From NCBI GenBank assembly GCA_029259775.1, contig JAJDEN010000005.1, forward strand, positions 62,001 to 126,000: a stretch of 64,000 nucleotides of DNA, read 5' to 3'. The DNA comes from Planctomycetota bacterium (lineage in GTDB: Bacteria; Planctomycetota; PLA2; JAEUHO01). The position numbers and the translations under genes were made by a program. Every line of letters begins with the position of its first letter. Positions within the stretch are counted from its first letter, which is position 1. The notes beneath the pieces are model-generated. The model searched no databases. It had not been told where the DNA came from and worked only from the letters and a program-made list of their open reading frames with translations. Shown piece by piece: positions 9,646 to 18,434 of this stretch.

Positions 9646-11235
9646 CTAGCCCGCACGGCAGAAGGTCTCCGCCGAAGCCAACTCCCAGTCGGTGCGGTAG
9701 GGCGCAGGCACGCTCTCCCCGAGCAGCGCGCCCTCGGGCAGGTAGTGGTAGATCTGGCTGTAGTTGAGCGAGCTGAGGGCATCCACGCGGCGCCAGACGT
9801 GGCGCGGCGCGATGTCTTCCGGAGCCTCGAGCCCGGCCGCCCCGAGCAACTCCTGGAAGCTGTGCATCGTCTCGCGGTGGTAGTTGTGCACGCGGGACGC
9901 CTTGTCACTGACGACGAGCCCCCTCACCAGGCCCGCATCCTGGGTCGCCACGCCCACGGGGCAGTGGTTCGAGTTGCAACGGCGCGCCTGGATGCAGCCG
10001 AGCGCGAACATGAACGCGCGCGCGGAAGCACACAGGTCGGCCCCCATGGCCATCGCCCGGAGCATGTGGAAGCCCGTGATGATCTTGCCGGTCGCGATGA
10101 TCTTGATCTTGTCGCGCAGCCCGCAACCGACCAGGGCGTTGTGCACGAAGACAACGCCCTCGCGCATGGGCCAGCCCACCGAGTTGCTGAACTCGAACGG
10201 TGCGGCGCCCGTGCCCCCCTCGCCGCCATCTACGGCGATGAAGTCCGGCGTGATGCCCGTCTCCAGCATGGCCTTGCAGATGCTGAAGATCTCGACGCGG
10301 TCCCCAACGCAGAGCTTGAAGCCAACGGGCTTGCCACCTGACAACTTCCGCAACTCGGCCACGAAGGCGACAAGACCCAGAGGTGTGTCGAACGCCCTGT
10401 GGCTGGGGGGCGAATCGACGCGCATGCCGGCGGGCACACCGCGGATCGCGGCGATCTCCTCCGTCACCTTGCGCGCCGGCAGGATGCCGCCGTGCCCCGG
10501 CTTCGCCCCTTGGCTCAGTTTCAGCTCGATCATCTTCACGCTATCCAGCGCGGCCAACGCCTGGAAACGCTCCGGCGAGAAGCCCCCGTCCGGCGCGCGG
10601 CAGCCGAAGTACCCCGTACCGAACTGGAAGATCAGGTCCCCGCCCGCCGCGAGGTGGTACGGGCTGATGCCGCCTTCGCCCGTGTTCTGGGCGAAGGCGC
10701 CCGCCTTGGCGCCGCCGTTGAGTGCCGCGATGGCGGCACTGCTGAGCGAGCCGAAGCTCATCGCCGAGACGTTGAGGTAGGACGCGTCGTAGGGTTGCGT
10801 GCAGTCGGGCCCGCCCACCCGCACGCGCGGGATCTCCTTGGAGGGGCCGCGCGCGGCCAAGGAGTGGTTCATCCACTCATAGCCGACCCGGTACACATCG
10901 TTCTGCGTCCCGAAGGGCAGGGAGTCGAGGACGCCCTTGGCGCGCTGGTAGGCCACGGCGCGAAACTCGCGGTTGAACGGGGCGCCGTCCGTATTGGATT
11001 CGATGAAGTACTGCTGGATCTCTGGCCGGATCGCCTCGAACGCGTACCGGAACCGACCGATCAGCGGCCAGTTCCGGAGGACCGCGTGGCGCGTCTGAAG
11101 CGTATCGCGAACGCCCAAGGCCACGAGGGGGACGAGCAGGACGAAGATCCACAGCGCATGCCGCCACGACAGCGACCACGCAGCGACGCTCGCGAGCAGC
11201 AGGAACGAGACGATGTAGAACCAGCGACGGAACAT
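9646..11235 (-). CDS. FMN-binding glutamate synthase family protein (GltB-like, membrane-anchored)
   Basis: 529 aa; two N-terminal TM helices; NVSAMSFGSLSSAAIAALNGGAK, VDGGEGGTGAAPFEF, CIQARRCNSNHCPVGVATQD. Confidence 0.92.
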   Translation of the reverse strand: MFRRWFYIVSFLLLASVAAWSLSWRHALWIFVLLVPLVALGVRDTLQTRHAVLRNWPLIGRFRYAFEAIRPEIQQYFIESNTDGAPFNREFRAVAYQRAKGVLDSLPFGTQNDVYRVGYEWMNHSLAARGPSKEIPRVRVGGPDCTQPYDASYLNVSAMSFGSLSSAAIAALNGGAKAGAFAQNTGEGGISPYHLAAGGDLIFQFGTGYFGCRAPDGGFSPERFQALAALDSVKMIELKLSQGAKPGHGGILPARKVTEEIAAIRGVPAGMRVDSPPSHRAFDTPLGLVAFVAELRKLSGGKPVGFKLCVGDRVEIFSICKAMLETGITPDFIAVDGGEGGTGAAPFEFSNSVGWPMREGVVFVHNALVGCGLRDKIKIIATGKIITGFHMLRAMAMGADLCASARAFMFALGCIQARRCNSNHCPVGVATQDAGLVRGLVVSDKASRVHNYHRETMHSFQELLGAAGLEAPEDIAPRHVWRRVDALSSLNYSQIYHYLPEGALLGESVPAPYRTDWELASAETFCRAG

Positions 11236-11306
11236 GCCTACCTCCGGACGGCGCCAGGGTACACGGTCACGGCGGAAGTCAGCGCCTGCCCTGCTACCTT
11301 GACAGC

Positions 11307-12254
11307 ATGACGTCTCGTGGCGCGCACATCTTGCTCCTGCTTCTCATGGCAGCTTCGATCGCCCTGCACGATGGCGCGGGTGCCGATGCCGCGCCGCCCC
11401 CCACGGCTCCCCCTCGGGCAGGCCCGCCGGCGCCTGCGACGAGCGCGACCCTGCGCATCGCCACCTTCAACGCCTGGCTGATCCCCATCGTGTCGAAGGA
11501 CCGCGGCGCGCGCCTCGCACGGATGCCCTCCGCCCTCACGGCCCTGGACATCGACGTCCTGTGCTTGCAGGAGGTCTGGTTCGGCACGGATCAGTCACGC
11601 CTGCTGCGGGCCCTGCGCACCACCTACCCGCATGTCCTTCGCGGTGGCGGCGGCCTCATGATCTTCTCCAAGCTGAAAATCGTCGACAGCACGTGGGTCG
11701 CCTTCCCACGCTACCCCGGGCTCTCCCTGGCCGAGCAGCTCGCGGGCAAGGGGTTGCTCGAGGCCATCGTCGAGACGCCGGCGGGCAGGATTCGGGTGGT
11801 GACGAGCCATCTCGCGCTGGCCTTCGGTCCCGGCAACCCGCGCACGAAACAGTTGGCCTTCCTGCTGCGGCGCCTGGCCAAGCAGCGCGATCTGCCCCTC
11901 GTGCTCGCCGCCGATCTCAACACGTGGCCCGTGGATCAAGGTCGGCTCGCGCCGGACTACATGCGGCTTCTCCAAGCGGGCTTCCTCGACGTCAAGGCCC
12001 CGCGTCGCGATGCGCTGGGCCGCTACCACCCAGGCTCGCCCACACGCATCGGCTGGCCGCGACCGGCCCGGAAGCCCACGACGGGGTGGTACCCGGACCA
12101 CGTGCTCTATCGCGCAGGCACGGCGGGCAAGCTCGCGCTCACGAGCTTCCGTTTCGCCTTGGACGAGCGCGGCACGGCCCTCTCCGACCACAACCTGCTC
12201 TGTGCGAAGCTGAAGCTCACCGCGTTGCCTCGCGTCCGAACGTCGGCCCGCTGA
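11307..12254 (+). CDS. Secreted endonuclease/exonuclease/phosphatase family protein
   Basis: 315 aa; signal peptide; IATFNAWLIP, LCLQEVW, ADLNTWP, SDHNLL motifs. Confidence 0.88.
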   Translation: MTSRGAHILLLLLMAASIALHDGAGADAAPPPTAPPRAGPPAPATSATLRIATFNAWLIPIVSKDRGARLARMPSALTALDIDVLCLQEVWFGTDQSRLLRALRTTYPHVLRGGGGLMIFSKLKIVDSTWVAFPRYPGLSLAEQLAGKGLLEAIVETPAGRIRVVTSHLALAFGPGNPRTKQLAFLLRRLAKQRDLPLVLAADLNTWPVDQGRLAPDYMRLLQAGFLDVKAPRRDALGRYHPGSPTRIGWPRPARKPTTGWYPDHVLYRAGTAGKLALTSFRFALDERGTALSDHNLLCAKLKLTALPRVRTSAR

Positions 12255-12997
12255 TGGAGATCCGGATCGAGAGTTTCGAGCGCATCGTCTTCTTCACGGG
12301 TGCGGGTCTGTCGGCCGAGAGCGGCCTGCCCACCTACCGCGGTGCGGGCGGGATCTGGGGCTCGTATGCCTACGAGGACTACGCCTGCCAGCGCGCCTTC
12401 GATCGCGACCCGGGCAAGGTGTGGGACTTCCACGACGAGCGACGACGCGTCATGGGCGCGGCCCAGCCATCCCAGGCGCACACCTTGATCGCCGCCGTCC
12501 AGCAACGCCTGCCCGCGACGCGGATCGTCACCCAGAACATCGATGGCCTGCACCAACGCGCCGGCGCCTCGGCCGTCACGGAGCTTCACGGCAGCGTCTG
12601 GCGCGTGCGCTGTGCGTGCCATGGCGGCGCTCGGGCGAACCATGAGGTGCCGATCGCTCCGCGTACCTGCCCCGCCTGTGGCGCGTGGCTGCGACCGGAC
12701 ATCGTCTGGTTCGAGGATGCGATGCCGCCGGCCCCGATCGAGGCGGCCATGGAAACCTTGGCCGCCTGCGACCTGCTTGTCTCGGTCGGCACGTCCGGGG
12801 TCGTCTATCCCGCCGCGCAACTACCCCAGATCGCTCAGCAGGCAGGCGCCCTCTGCATCGAGATCAACCCGGAGTCGACAGCCGTCTCCGGGGGCTACGC
12901 CCTCCACATGCGCACGACGGCCTCCGCCGGCCTGGCCCAGCTGTGGCCTAGCCTGGCCGAGGGGCACGGTGTGGCTGAGGATCAGTCGGCGAGGTAG
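12254..12997 (+). CDS. Sir2 family NAD-dependent deacylase (CobB/SIRT5-like, second sirtuin)
   Basis: Start MEIRIESFERIVFFTGAGLSAESGLPTYRGAGG overlaps the previous stop (ATGA); TQNIDGLHQRAG, ELHGS, C-x-C / CPAC, INPES. Confidence 0.92.
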   Translation: MEIRIESFERIVFFTGAGLSAESGLPTYRGAGGIWGSYAYEDYACQRAFDRDPGKVWDFHDERRRVMGAAQPSQAHTLIAAVQQRLPATRIVTQNIDGLHQRAGASAVTELHGSVWRVRCACHGGARANHEVPIAPRTCPACGAWLRPDIVWFEDAMPPAPIEAAMETLAACDLLVSVGTSGVVYPAAQLPQIAQQAGALCIEINPESTAVSGGYALHMRTTASAGLAQLWPSLAEGHGVAEDQSAR

Positions 12998-14151
12998 CGA
13001 TGCGCGACGCCGGCGAGCATGCGCGCACCGATGGGCAGCGCGCCCTCGTCGATGTCGAAGAACGGGGAGTGATGCGGGTGCACCTTGCCCGCTTGCTCGT
13101 TGCGCGAGCCGACGAAGAAGTAGCAGCCCGGGACCAGCGCGAGGATCTCCGCGAAGTCCTCGCCGCCCAACGTGCGCTGGACGACGATGTTCTCCGGGCC
13201 CACGACCTCGCGAGCCACCTCACGCACGAGTTCCGCCATCGCGGGGTCGTTCACGGTGGGACGCATCAAGCGCTCCAGCTCGATCTCGGCCGTACACCCG
13301 AAGCCCTTCGCGGTTGACGTCGCCACGCGTTCGATGTGGCCGGGCAGTTCCCGCCATACGTTGTCATCGAAACTGCGCGCCGTGCCCCGGAGCTCCACCT
13401 GATCCGGAATGATGTTGAAGGCCTCGCCGCCATGGATCGCTCCGATGGTGACGACGGCGGCTTGCAGCGGATCGACGTTGCGCGCGACGATCTGCTGCAG
13501 GGCGGTCACGATGTGCGCCGCCGCCAGCACGGGGTCACGCGTCTCCTGGGGCATCGCGCCATGGCCACCCGTGCCGCGCACGATCACGGTGAACTCATCG
13601 ACCGCCGCCATGAAGGGCCCGTCCACGATGGCGACCTTGCCCACCTCCAGGTGGTTCCACAGGTGGATGCCGAAGGCGGCATCGACCTTCGGGTCCTTGA
13701 GTACGCCGTCCTCGATCATGGCGACCGCACCGTTGCCGCCCTCCTCCGCCGGCTGGAACATGAGCTTGATCGTTCCGCGGGCCGGCGGCGCGGCGCGCTT
13801 GAGCATGCGCGCGGCGGTCAGGGCCATCGCCGTGTGTCCATCGTGGCCACAGGCGTGCATGATGCCGGCGTTCTGCGAGACATACGGGACGTCGTTCTGT
13901 TCCTGCAGGGGCAGCGCATCCATGTCGGCCCGCAGGATCACGCAGCGCCCGGACGCCTCCCCGTCGAGCAAGGCTGTGACCCCCGTCCGTCCCACACCCG
14001 TGCGGGGTTCGTAGCCGAGCCCCTCCAAGCGTTCGCTGACCAGGGCCGCCGTGCGGTCCTCCTCGTAGCGCAACTCCGGGTGGGCGTGGATGTCCCGGCG
14101 GGTGCTCACGAGCTCTTCGATCTCGGTCTCGGTGGGCATCAGATCGGTCAT
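12982..14151 (-). CDS. M20 family amidohydrolase (hippurate/N-acyl-amino acid hydrolase type)
   Basis: Start MTDLMPTETEIEELV; HAHPELRYEEDRTA, RADMDALP, MHACGHDGHTAM, AEEGGNGA, GGEDFAE. Confidence 0.92.
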   Translation of the reverse strand: MTDLMPTETEIEELVSTRRDIHAHPELRYEEDRTAALVSERLEGLGYEPRTGVGRTGVTALLDGEASGRCVILRADMDALPLQEQNDVPYVSQNAGIMHACGHDGHTAMALTAARMLKRAAPPARGTIKLMFQPAEEGGNGAVAMIEDGVLKDPKVDAAFGIHLWNHLEVGKVAIVDGPFMAAVDEFTVIVRGTGGHGAMPQETRDPVLAAAHIVTALQQIVARNVDPLQAAVVTIGAIHGGEAFNIIPDQVELRGTARSFDDNVWRELPGHIERVATSTAKGFGCTAEIELERLMRPTVNDPAMAELVREVAREVVGPENIVVQRTLGGEDFAEILALVPGCYFFVGSRNEQAGKVHPHHSPFFDIDEGALPIGARMLAGVAHRYLAD

Positions 14152-14290
14152 GGCGTTGCTCCCGGCCCCCGCAGGAGGGCCATGTTGGGGGCTCTGGGGG
14201 GCGACGGCGCAGGATAGCCCCGACGGGCCGTCCTTGAAGCGCGACATTTCGCCGTCGCGGGGGTATCAGCGAGCAATCCGGGAGACGCTC

Positions 14291-15208
14291 ATGTCCGCAC
14301 GATACCTCGTTTGGGCCGCGCTCGTCCGCGCGGCCGTGATGACGGCCCTTCTGCTGGCCCCTCTGCTGGCCTTCGTAGGCGCCCCTGCGCTGGTCTGGGC
14401 GGAGGACGCCCCGAGCCCGGACACCAAGCGCGTCGACACGGAGAGCAGGAGTGCGAAGGAGCAGGCCGCGGAGCTGCTCGCCGCCTTCAAGGACAAGGAC
14501 CCCTCCGTCAAGGTAAGGGCCATCGAGGCCGCCGAGGCTTTGCAGCATGCGTCGCTGGTCACGCCCCTCGTCAAGCTGCTCGGTGACAAGGAACTGGGCG
14601 TACGCCTCGCGGCCATCGACGCCCTGGCGAAGCGCTCCGACCAGGCCGATCGCAAGAAGGCCGGCGCCGGGATGGCCGCACGCCTGAAGCGGCTCTCGAA
14701 GGGCAAGGCCGACAACGAGGAGCTGCTCGCGGTGATCAAGGCCACGGGCGAGCTCGGCCAGGTGTCGGGCATCAAGCCGCTCTTGGATCCGATCAAGCTC
14801 GACATGGAAATGGCCGAGGTGAACGCGCGGATCAGTGCAGCGGCTGACATCCCCCACGCGGACACCGTCGAGGCGCTCATCGACTTCCTCGCCCTGGGGC
14901 GCCGCGGCGGACGCGGGTCGCACCGCAACGCCGCGCACAAGGCGCTCGTGACGTTGACGGGCGCGAACCCCAAGGACCATCGTTCCGCGGGCAAGGACGC
15001 TGACCGCTGGCGCGCTTGGTGGAAGGACAACAAGAAGACCTTCGACTTCGAGGCTCTGCAGCAGGCGCGGCAGGAAGCCGCTGCCCAGAAAGCCGAGAAG
15101 GCCGAGCGCAAGAAGAAGGCCCGCGAGGACCGGAAGAAGAAGCAGCGAGAGAAGACGAAGAAGAAGCCGTCCAAGCCGGCGCCGAAGAAGCCGCCGGCCA
15201 TCGACTGA
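14291..15208 (+). CDS. Secreted HEAT-repeat protein with Lys-rich C-terminal tail
   Basis: Start MSARYLVWAALVRAAVMTALLLAPLLAFVGAPALVWAE; HEAT-like repeats (DPSVKVRAIEAAEAL, DKELGVRLAAIDALAKR); tail KKKAREDRKKKQREKTKKKPSKPAPKKPPAID. Confidence 0.8.
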   Translation: MSARYLVWAALVRAAVMTALLLAPLLAFVGAPALVWAEDAPSPDTKRVDTESRSAKEQAAELLAAFKDKDPSVKVRAIEAAEALQHASLVTPLVKLLGDKELGVRLAAIDALAKRSDQADRKKAGAGMAARLKRLSKGKADNEELLAVIKATGELGQVSGIKPLLDPIKLDMEMAEVNARISAAADIPHADTVEALIDFLALGRRGGRGSHRNAAHKALVTLTGANPKDHRSAGKDADRWRAWWKDNKKTFDFEALQQARQEAAAQKAEKAERKKKAREDRKKKQREKTKKKPSKPAPKKPPAID

Positions 15209-15225
15209 GGCACGTTCCTTCCTAG

Positions 15226-15789
15226 CTAGTCGCCCTGCATCTGACGACCGAGAATCTCATAGAGCACGGCGCTGGCGCACGTCGCGACGTTGAGGCTGTT
15301 CGTGATCCCCCGGACGGGCAGCTCCACGATCGTGTCCGCCAGGCTGACGAGCTCGTCACGGACGCCGCGCCGCTCGTGACCGAAGACGAGCACGGTCTTC
15401 GTGCCGTACGCGGCAGTGCGCCACGAGGTCGTACCCTCCCCCTGCTCGAGAACGGCCACGGTCCACCCCTCGCGCTGCAGCCGCCGCACCTCGGTGACGG
15501 GATCGTCGATGTGGCGCCACGGCAGCACATCGAGGCTGCCGCCGACGCCTGTCTTGCGGATCCGGTTCGTCGCATGCTCGCTTACCCCGGGGTACGCGGT
15601 GATGCCCGTGAGCCAGAGCGCTTCCACATTCAGGCAGTCGCACAGGCGGAACATGAGCCCGACATTGACGGCCGACCGGATGTCGTCGAGCACGACGATC
15701 ACCGGCAGACGCGTGGCGTCGCGCTCGGCCTGGGAAGGACGTGTCCCTACGAGCTCGTCCGTCGAGTGGCGGCGGAAGGGCGCGGTCAT
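15226..15789 (-). CDS. TrmH/SpoU family RNA methyltransferase
   Basis: 187 aa; VVLDDIRSAVNVGLMFRLCDCLNVEALWLTGIT, VFGHERRGVRDELVSLADTIVELPVRGITNSLNVATCASAVLYE. Confidence 0.92.
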   Translation of the reverse strand: MTAPFRRHSTDELVGTRPSQAERDATRLPVIVVLDDIRSAVNVGLMFRLCDCLNVEALWLTGITAYPGVSEHATNRIRKTGVGGSLDVLPWRHIDDPVTEVRRLQREGWTVAVLEQGEGTTSWRTAAYGTKTVLVFGHERRGVRDELVSLADTIVELPVRGITNSLNVATCASAVLYEILGRQMQGD

Positions 15790-16364
15790 GCCTTCCCCTC
15801 GGCCCTGTCACGGTCTTCCGCTGGACTCCAGGGGAAGATCACCCACCGATCCGTGGCCAGACGAGAGGCAACCCACACACCCTGGCCGTCTGCGGCGGAG
15901 GCATCATCAGGACGCCACCCGAGACCGAACCGCTGGGGCAGGGCCTGCTGCGTCTCGCGCATCACCAGGGCCGCACGGTGGGCCTCGGGATAGAGGCCCG
16001 CCAGGAAGCGCAGCGTCTCCCCCGAGTCCACGATCTCATCTACGAGGAGGGTCCGGTTGCCGTCGCCGCTGGGCCCGGCACGGGAAGGCGCGGCCCCGAT
16101 CAGCGTGGGCTGCGGGAGTTTCGTCCCCCCGTCGTAGAGACGCACCTGCACACTCTCGATGCGCTTGACGCCCAGATGCGTCGCGACGAGTACGGCGGGC
16201 ACGAGTCCGCCGCGCGCGATACCGACGACGCGATCGAACGCCGCAACACCGCAGACCGCGGGAAGTCGAGCCGCCAGGTCGCGCGACCATGCGTCCACGT
16301 CCTGCCAGGTAACGGTGTTGCGGTGCGTCATCTCGAACGGGACGATACCAAACAGGTTCTGCAT
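15786..16364 (-). CDS. Phosphoribosyltransferase family protein
   Basis: DRVVGIARGGLVPAVLVATHLG and PRPP-loop-like TLLVDEIVDSGETLRFL. Start probably MQNLFGIVPFEMTHRN. Overlaps the methyltransferase start (ATGA). Confidence 0.82.
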   Translation of the reverse strand: MQNLFGIVPFEMTHRNTVTWQDVDAWSRDLAARLPAVCGVAAFDRVVGIARGGLVPAVLVATHLGVKRIESVQVRLYDGGTKLPQPTLIGAAPSRAGPSGDGNRTLLVDEIVDSGETLRFLAGLYPEAHRAALVMRETQQALPQRFGLGWRPDDASAADGQGVWVASRLATDRWVIFPWSPAEDRDRAEGKA

Positions 16365-16410
16365 GTGGGCTTTGCCGTGCACTCCTGGCGGAAGTACCTT
16401 GGTCCATGGC

Positions 16411-16956
16411 ATGGGGACGCCGACAGCGCACACTCCTGATCTTGCCGTGTTTGCGTACGGCACCCTGAAGCAGGGCTTTCACAACCACGCGCACTACTGC
16501 CGTGGCGTGAAACAGGTCCTGCCCGCCTCTACGTGGGGACGGCTCTATCTCTGGGAGCCTGGTGTTCCCATCATGGATGTTCCTCGCGAACGGGTCGAGA
16601 TCGTAGGGTCGCAGAATGGCCCTGGAGATCTCGATGCCGCGGCAGGCTTGGTCGGACGGCAAAGGAAGCCTCCTTCGATGCGCATGGGACCCCAGCGCCG
16701 ATGGCGCAAGATCGCAGGCGAGCTCCTGATCTTCCCGGACGCCAAGCCCCGTTTGGCCATATTGGACGCCCTGGAGGGATTCAGCCCGCGTGCGGGCAAG
16801 CGTGGGTACGAGCGCGTCCTGATGCCGGTTCGCGTGCTGCCCTCTCCCTACGCGCCCAAGGGCACTCGACTCGCCTGGACGTACGTCCTCCCCCAGGACG
16901 AGCCCCCTCCCAGCCAGCCGCTGGACCTGATCGACTGGCAACCGGGGCGGGCATGA
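16411..16956 (+). CDS. Gamma-glutamylcyclotransferase-like (AIG2/GGCT fold) protein
   Basis: Start MGTPTAHTPDLAVFAYGTLKQGFHNHAHY; VFAYGTLKxGxxN signature; DALEGFSP; AWTYVLP. Confidence 0.82.
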   Translation: MGTPTAHTPDLAVFAYGTLKQGFHNHAHYCRGVKQVLPASTWGRLYLWEPGVPIMDVPRERVEIVGSQNGPGDLDAAAGLVGRQRKPPSMRMGPQRRWRKIAGELLIFPDAKPRLAILDALEGFSPRAGKRGYERVLMPVRVLPSPYAPKGTRLAWTYVLPQDEPPPSQPLDLIDWQPGRA

Positions 16957-17954
16957 GCGGACGGGAGCCCATGCAGATCCTGCGCCGCGGCGCGATCGTG
17001 GCCTCTGCCCTGGGCCCCACCTGCACGCACGTACAGGCGTCCAAGCGGCCGCGGCCGGCGTCCACGAGCCATGCCCCGCCGCCGGCCTACTACGAGGCGG
17101 GTGGCCCCCTGCCGGCCCCGATTTCCATCGCCGGTGTCGAGGCGCGAGCGGACGTCGTCGTGGAGCGCATTCTTCTGCCCCCGCGTCTCATGGCGGGGCT
17201 CGAGGCGATTCCGCGTGCGACCGACCCCATCGAGATCGTGTTCTTCCGGCCTTCCAGCCCGGTCCGGACACCGCGCCCGCTGGTGTTGATGTCTCCCATC
17301 CTCGGGAACACGAACCTCTTGGTGGACACGTTCGCCCGGGGTTTCGCGCGCCGCGGATGGACGGGTGCCATCGTGCAGCGCAAGGAACTTGCCTTTCACC
17401 CCGAGGCGTCCATGGAACAGGCCGAGGACGAGGTGCGCTTGGTGGTCATGCGCAGCCGGCAGGCGCTCGACTGGCTTATTGCTCGTGACGACATCGACCC
17501 GGCCCGCGTCGGCACCTTCGGCATCAGCGCCGGCTCGATCGTGAGCAGCATGCTGGCTGGAGCCGACGATCGACTGGCGTGCCACCTCTGGATGCTCGCG
17601 GGCGGCCCCCTCTCCGATGTCATGGTCGATACGGTCGAGGAGCGCTTTCGCGGGTACGCTCGGGCGGTGATCGCGCGCTCACGCAAGTCGCGTGACGAGT
17701 TACGGATGATCCTCCGCGACACGATTCTCACGGACCCGATCCGCCTGGCGACCCACGTTGATCGCGACAAGGTCATGCTGGTCCTGGCACGCTTCGATCG
17801 CTCGGTCCCCTACCGCTACGGACTGGCCCTTTGGCGTGCGTTGGGCAAGCCGGAGCGCGTGGTCTGCCCCTTCGGCCACTACACGACGTTCCTGCTGCTC
17901 CCCTGGCTCCGCACCCGCGCCTTCCAGTTCTTTGCCCGCCACTTCGACGGGTAG
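16953..17954 (+). CDS. Alpha/beta hydrolase family protein
   Basis: Start MSGREPMQILRRGAIVASALG overlapping the previous stop; PLVLMSPILGNT, GTFGISAGSIVSSMLA (G-x-S-x-G), FDRSVPYRYG, FGHYTTFL. Confidence 0.78.
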   Translation: MSGREPMQILRRGAIVASALGPTCTHVQASKRPRPASTSHAPPPAYYEAGGPLPAPISIAGVEARADVVVERILLPPRLMAGLEAIPRATDPIEIVFFRPSSPVRTPRPLVLMSPILGNTNLLVDTFARGFARRGWTGAIVQRKELAFHPEASMEQAEDEVRLVVMRSRQALDWLIARDDIDPARVGTFGISAGSIVSSMLAGADDRLACHLWMLAGGPLSDVMVDTVEERFRGYARAVIARSRKSRDELRMILRDTILTDPIRLATHVDRDKVMLVLARFDRSVPYRYGLALWRALGKPERVVCPFGHYTTFLLLPWLRTRAFQFFARHFDG

Positions 17955-18300
17955 CCAAAGGACCGGACGGCCCGATCACCTGCTATGCGACCACCTGGGA
18001 CCCGCGCCTCATGGCGGCCGCAGGCTTGCGTGAGACGGGCGTCGTGCTGGTCCTGGGGCTGCGTGGCCATCGAGCGCCGGTTGGGCCTGAGCAACGCGAG
18101 GGCCCTGCCTGAGGGTGGGCGCGGCGGCATCCAAGCGGGCTCAGCGTGCATCCGGGGGGCGTTGTAGCCGCCGCGGTGCCCGGCGCTTGACGCTATCGGC
18201 CGGCTGCGCGGTGGAAACGTTCAACGCGGCGTGGGGCGTGACGCGACGGAGCGCGCTCTCTCGGGCCCCACCTCGGACCGGTCCCGCGCAGACCGGCCGC

Positions 18301-18345
18301 AAAAAAAAGGCGTGCGCGGCCGGCGTAGGGAGTCCGACCGCGCAC
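18301..18345 (-). terminator. Rho-independent terminator of the giant secreted-protein gene
   Basis: On the minus strand: GTGCGCGGtCGG-ACTCCCTACG-CCGgCCGCGCAC-GCC-TTTTTTTT; 12-bp stem with one G-U pair followed by 8 T, 90 bp downstream of the stop at 18435. Confidence 0.85.
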
Positions 18346-18434
18346 AGGTGTTCTCCGCCCCCGGGGGACCGGCAGTGGAGAGATCTTGTTGGTGAAGCCG
18401 TCTGGCTTGGGCCTTCTGGCGGAGAGGTCGAGCG

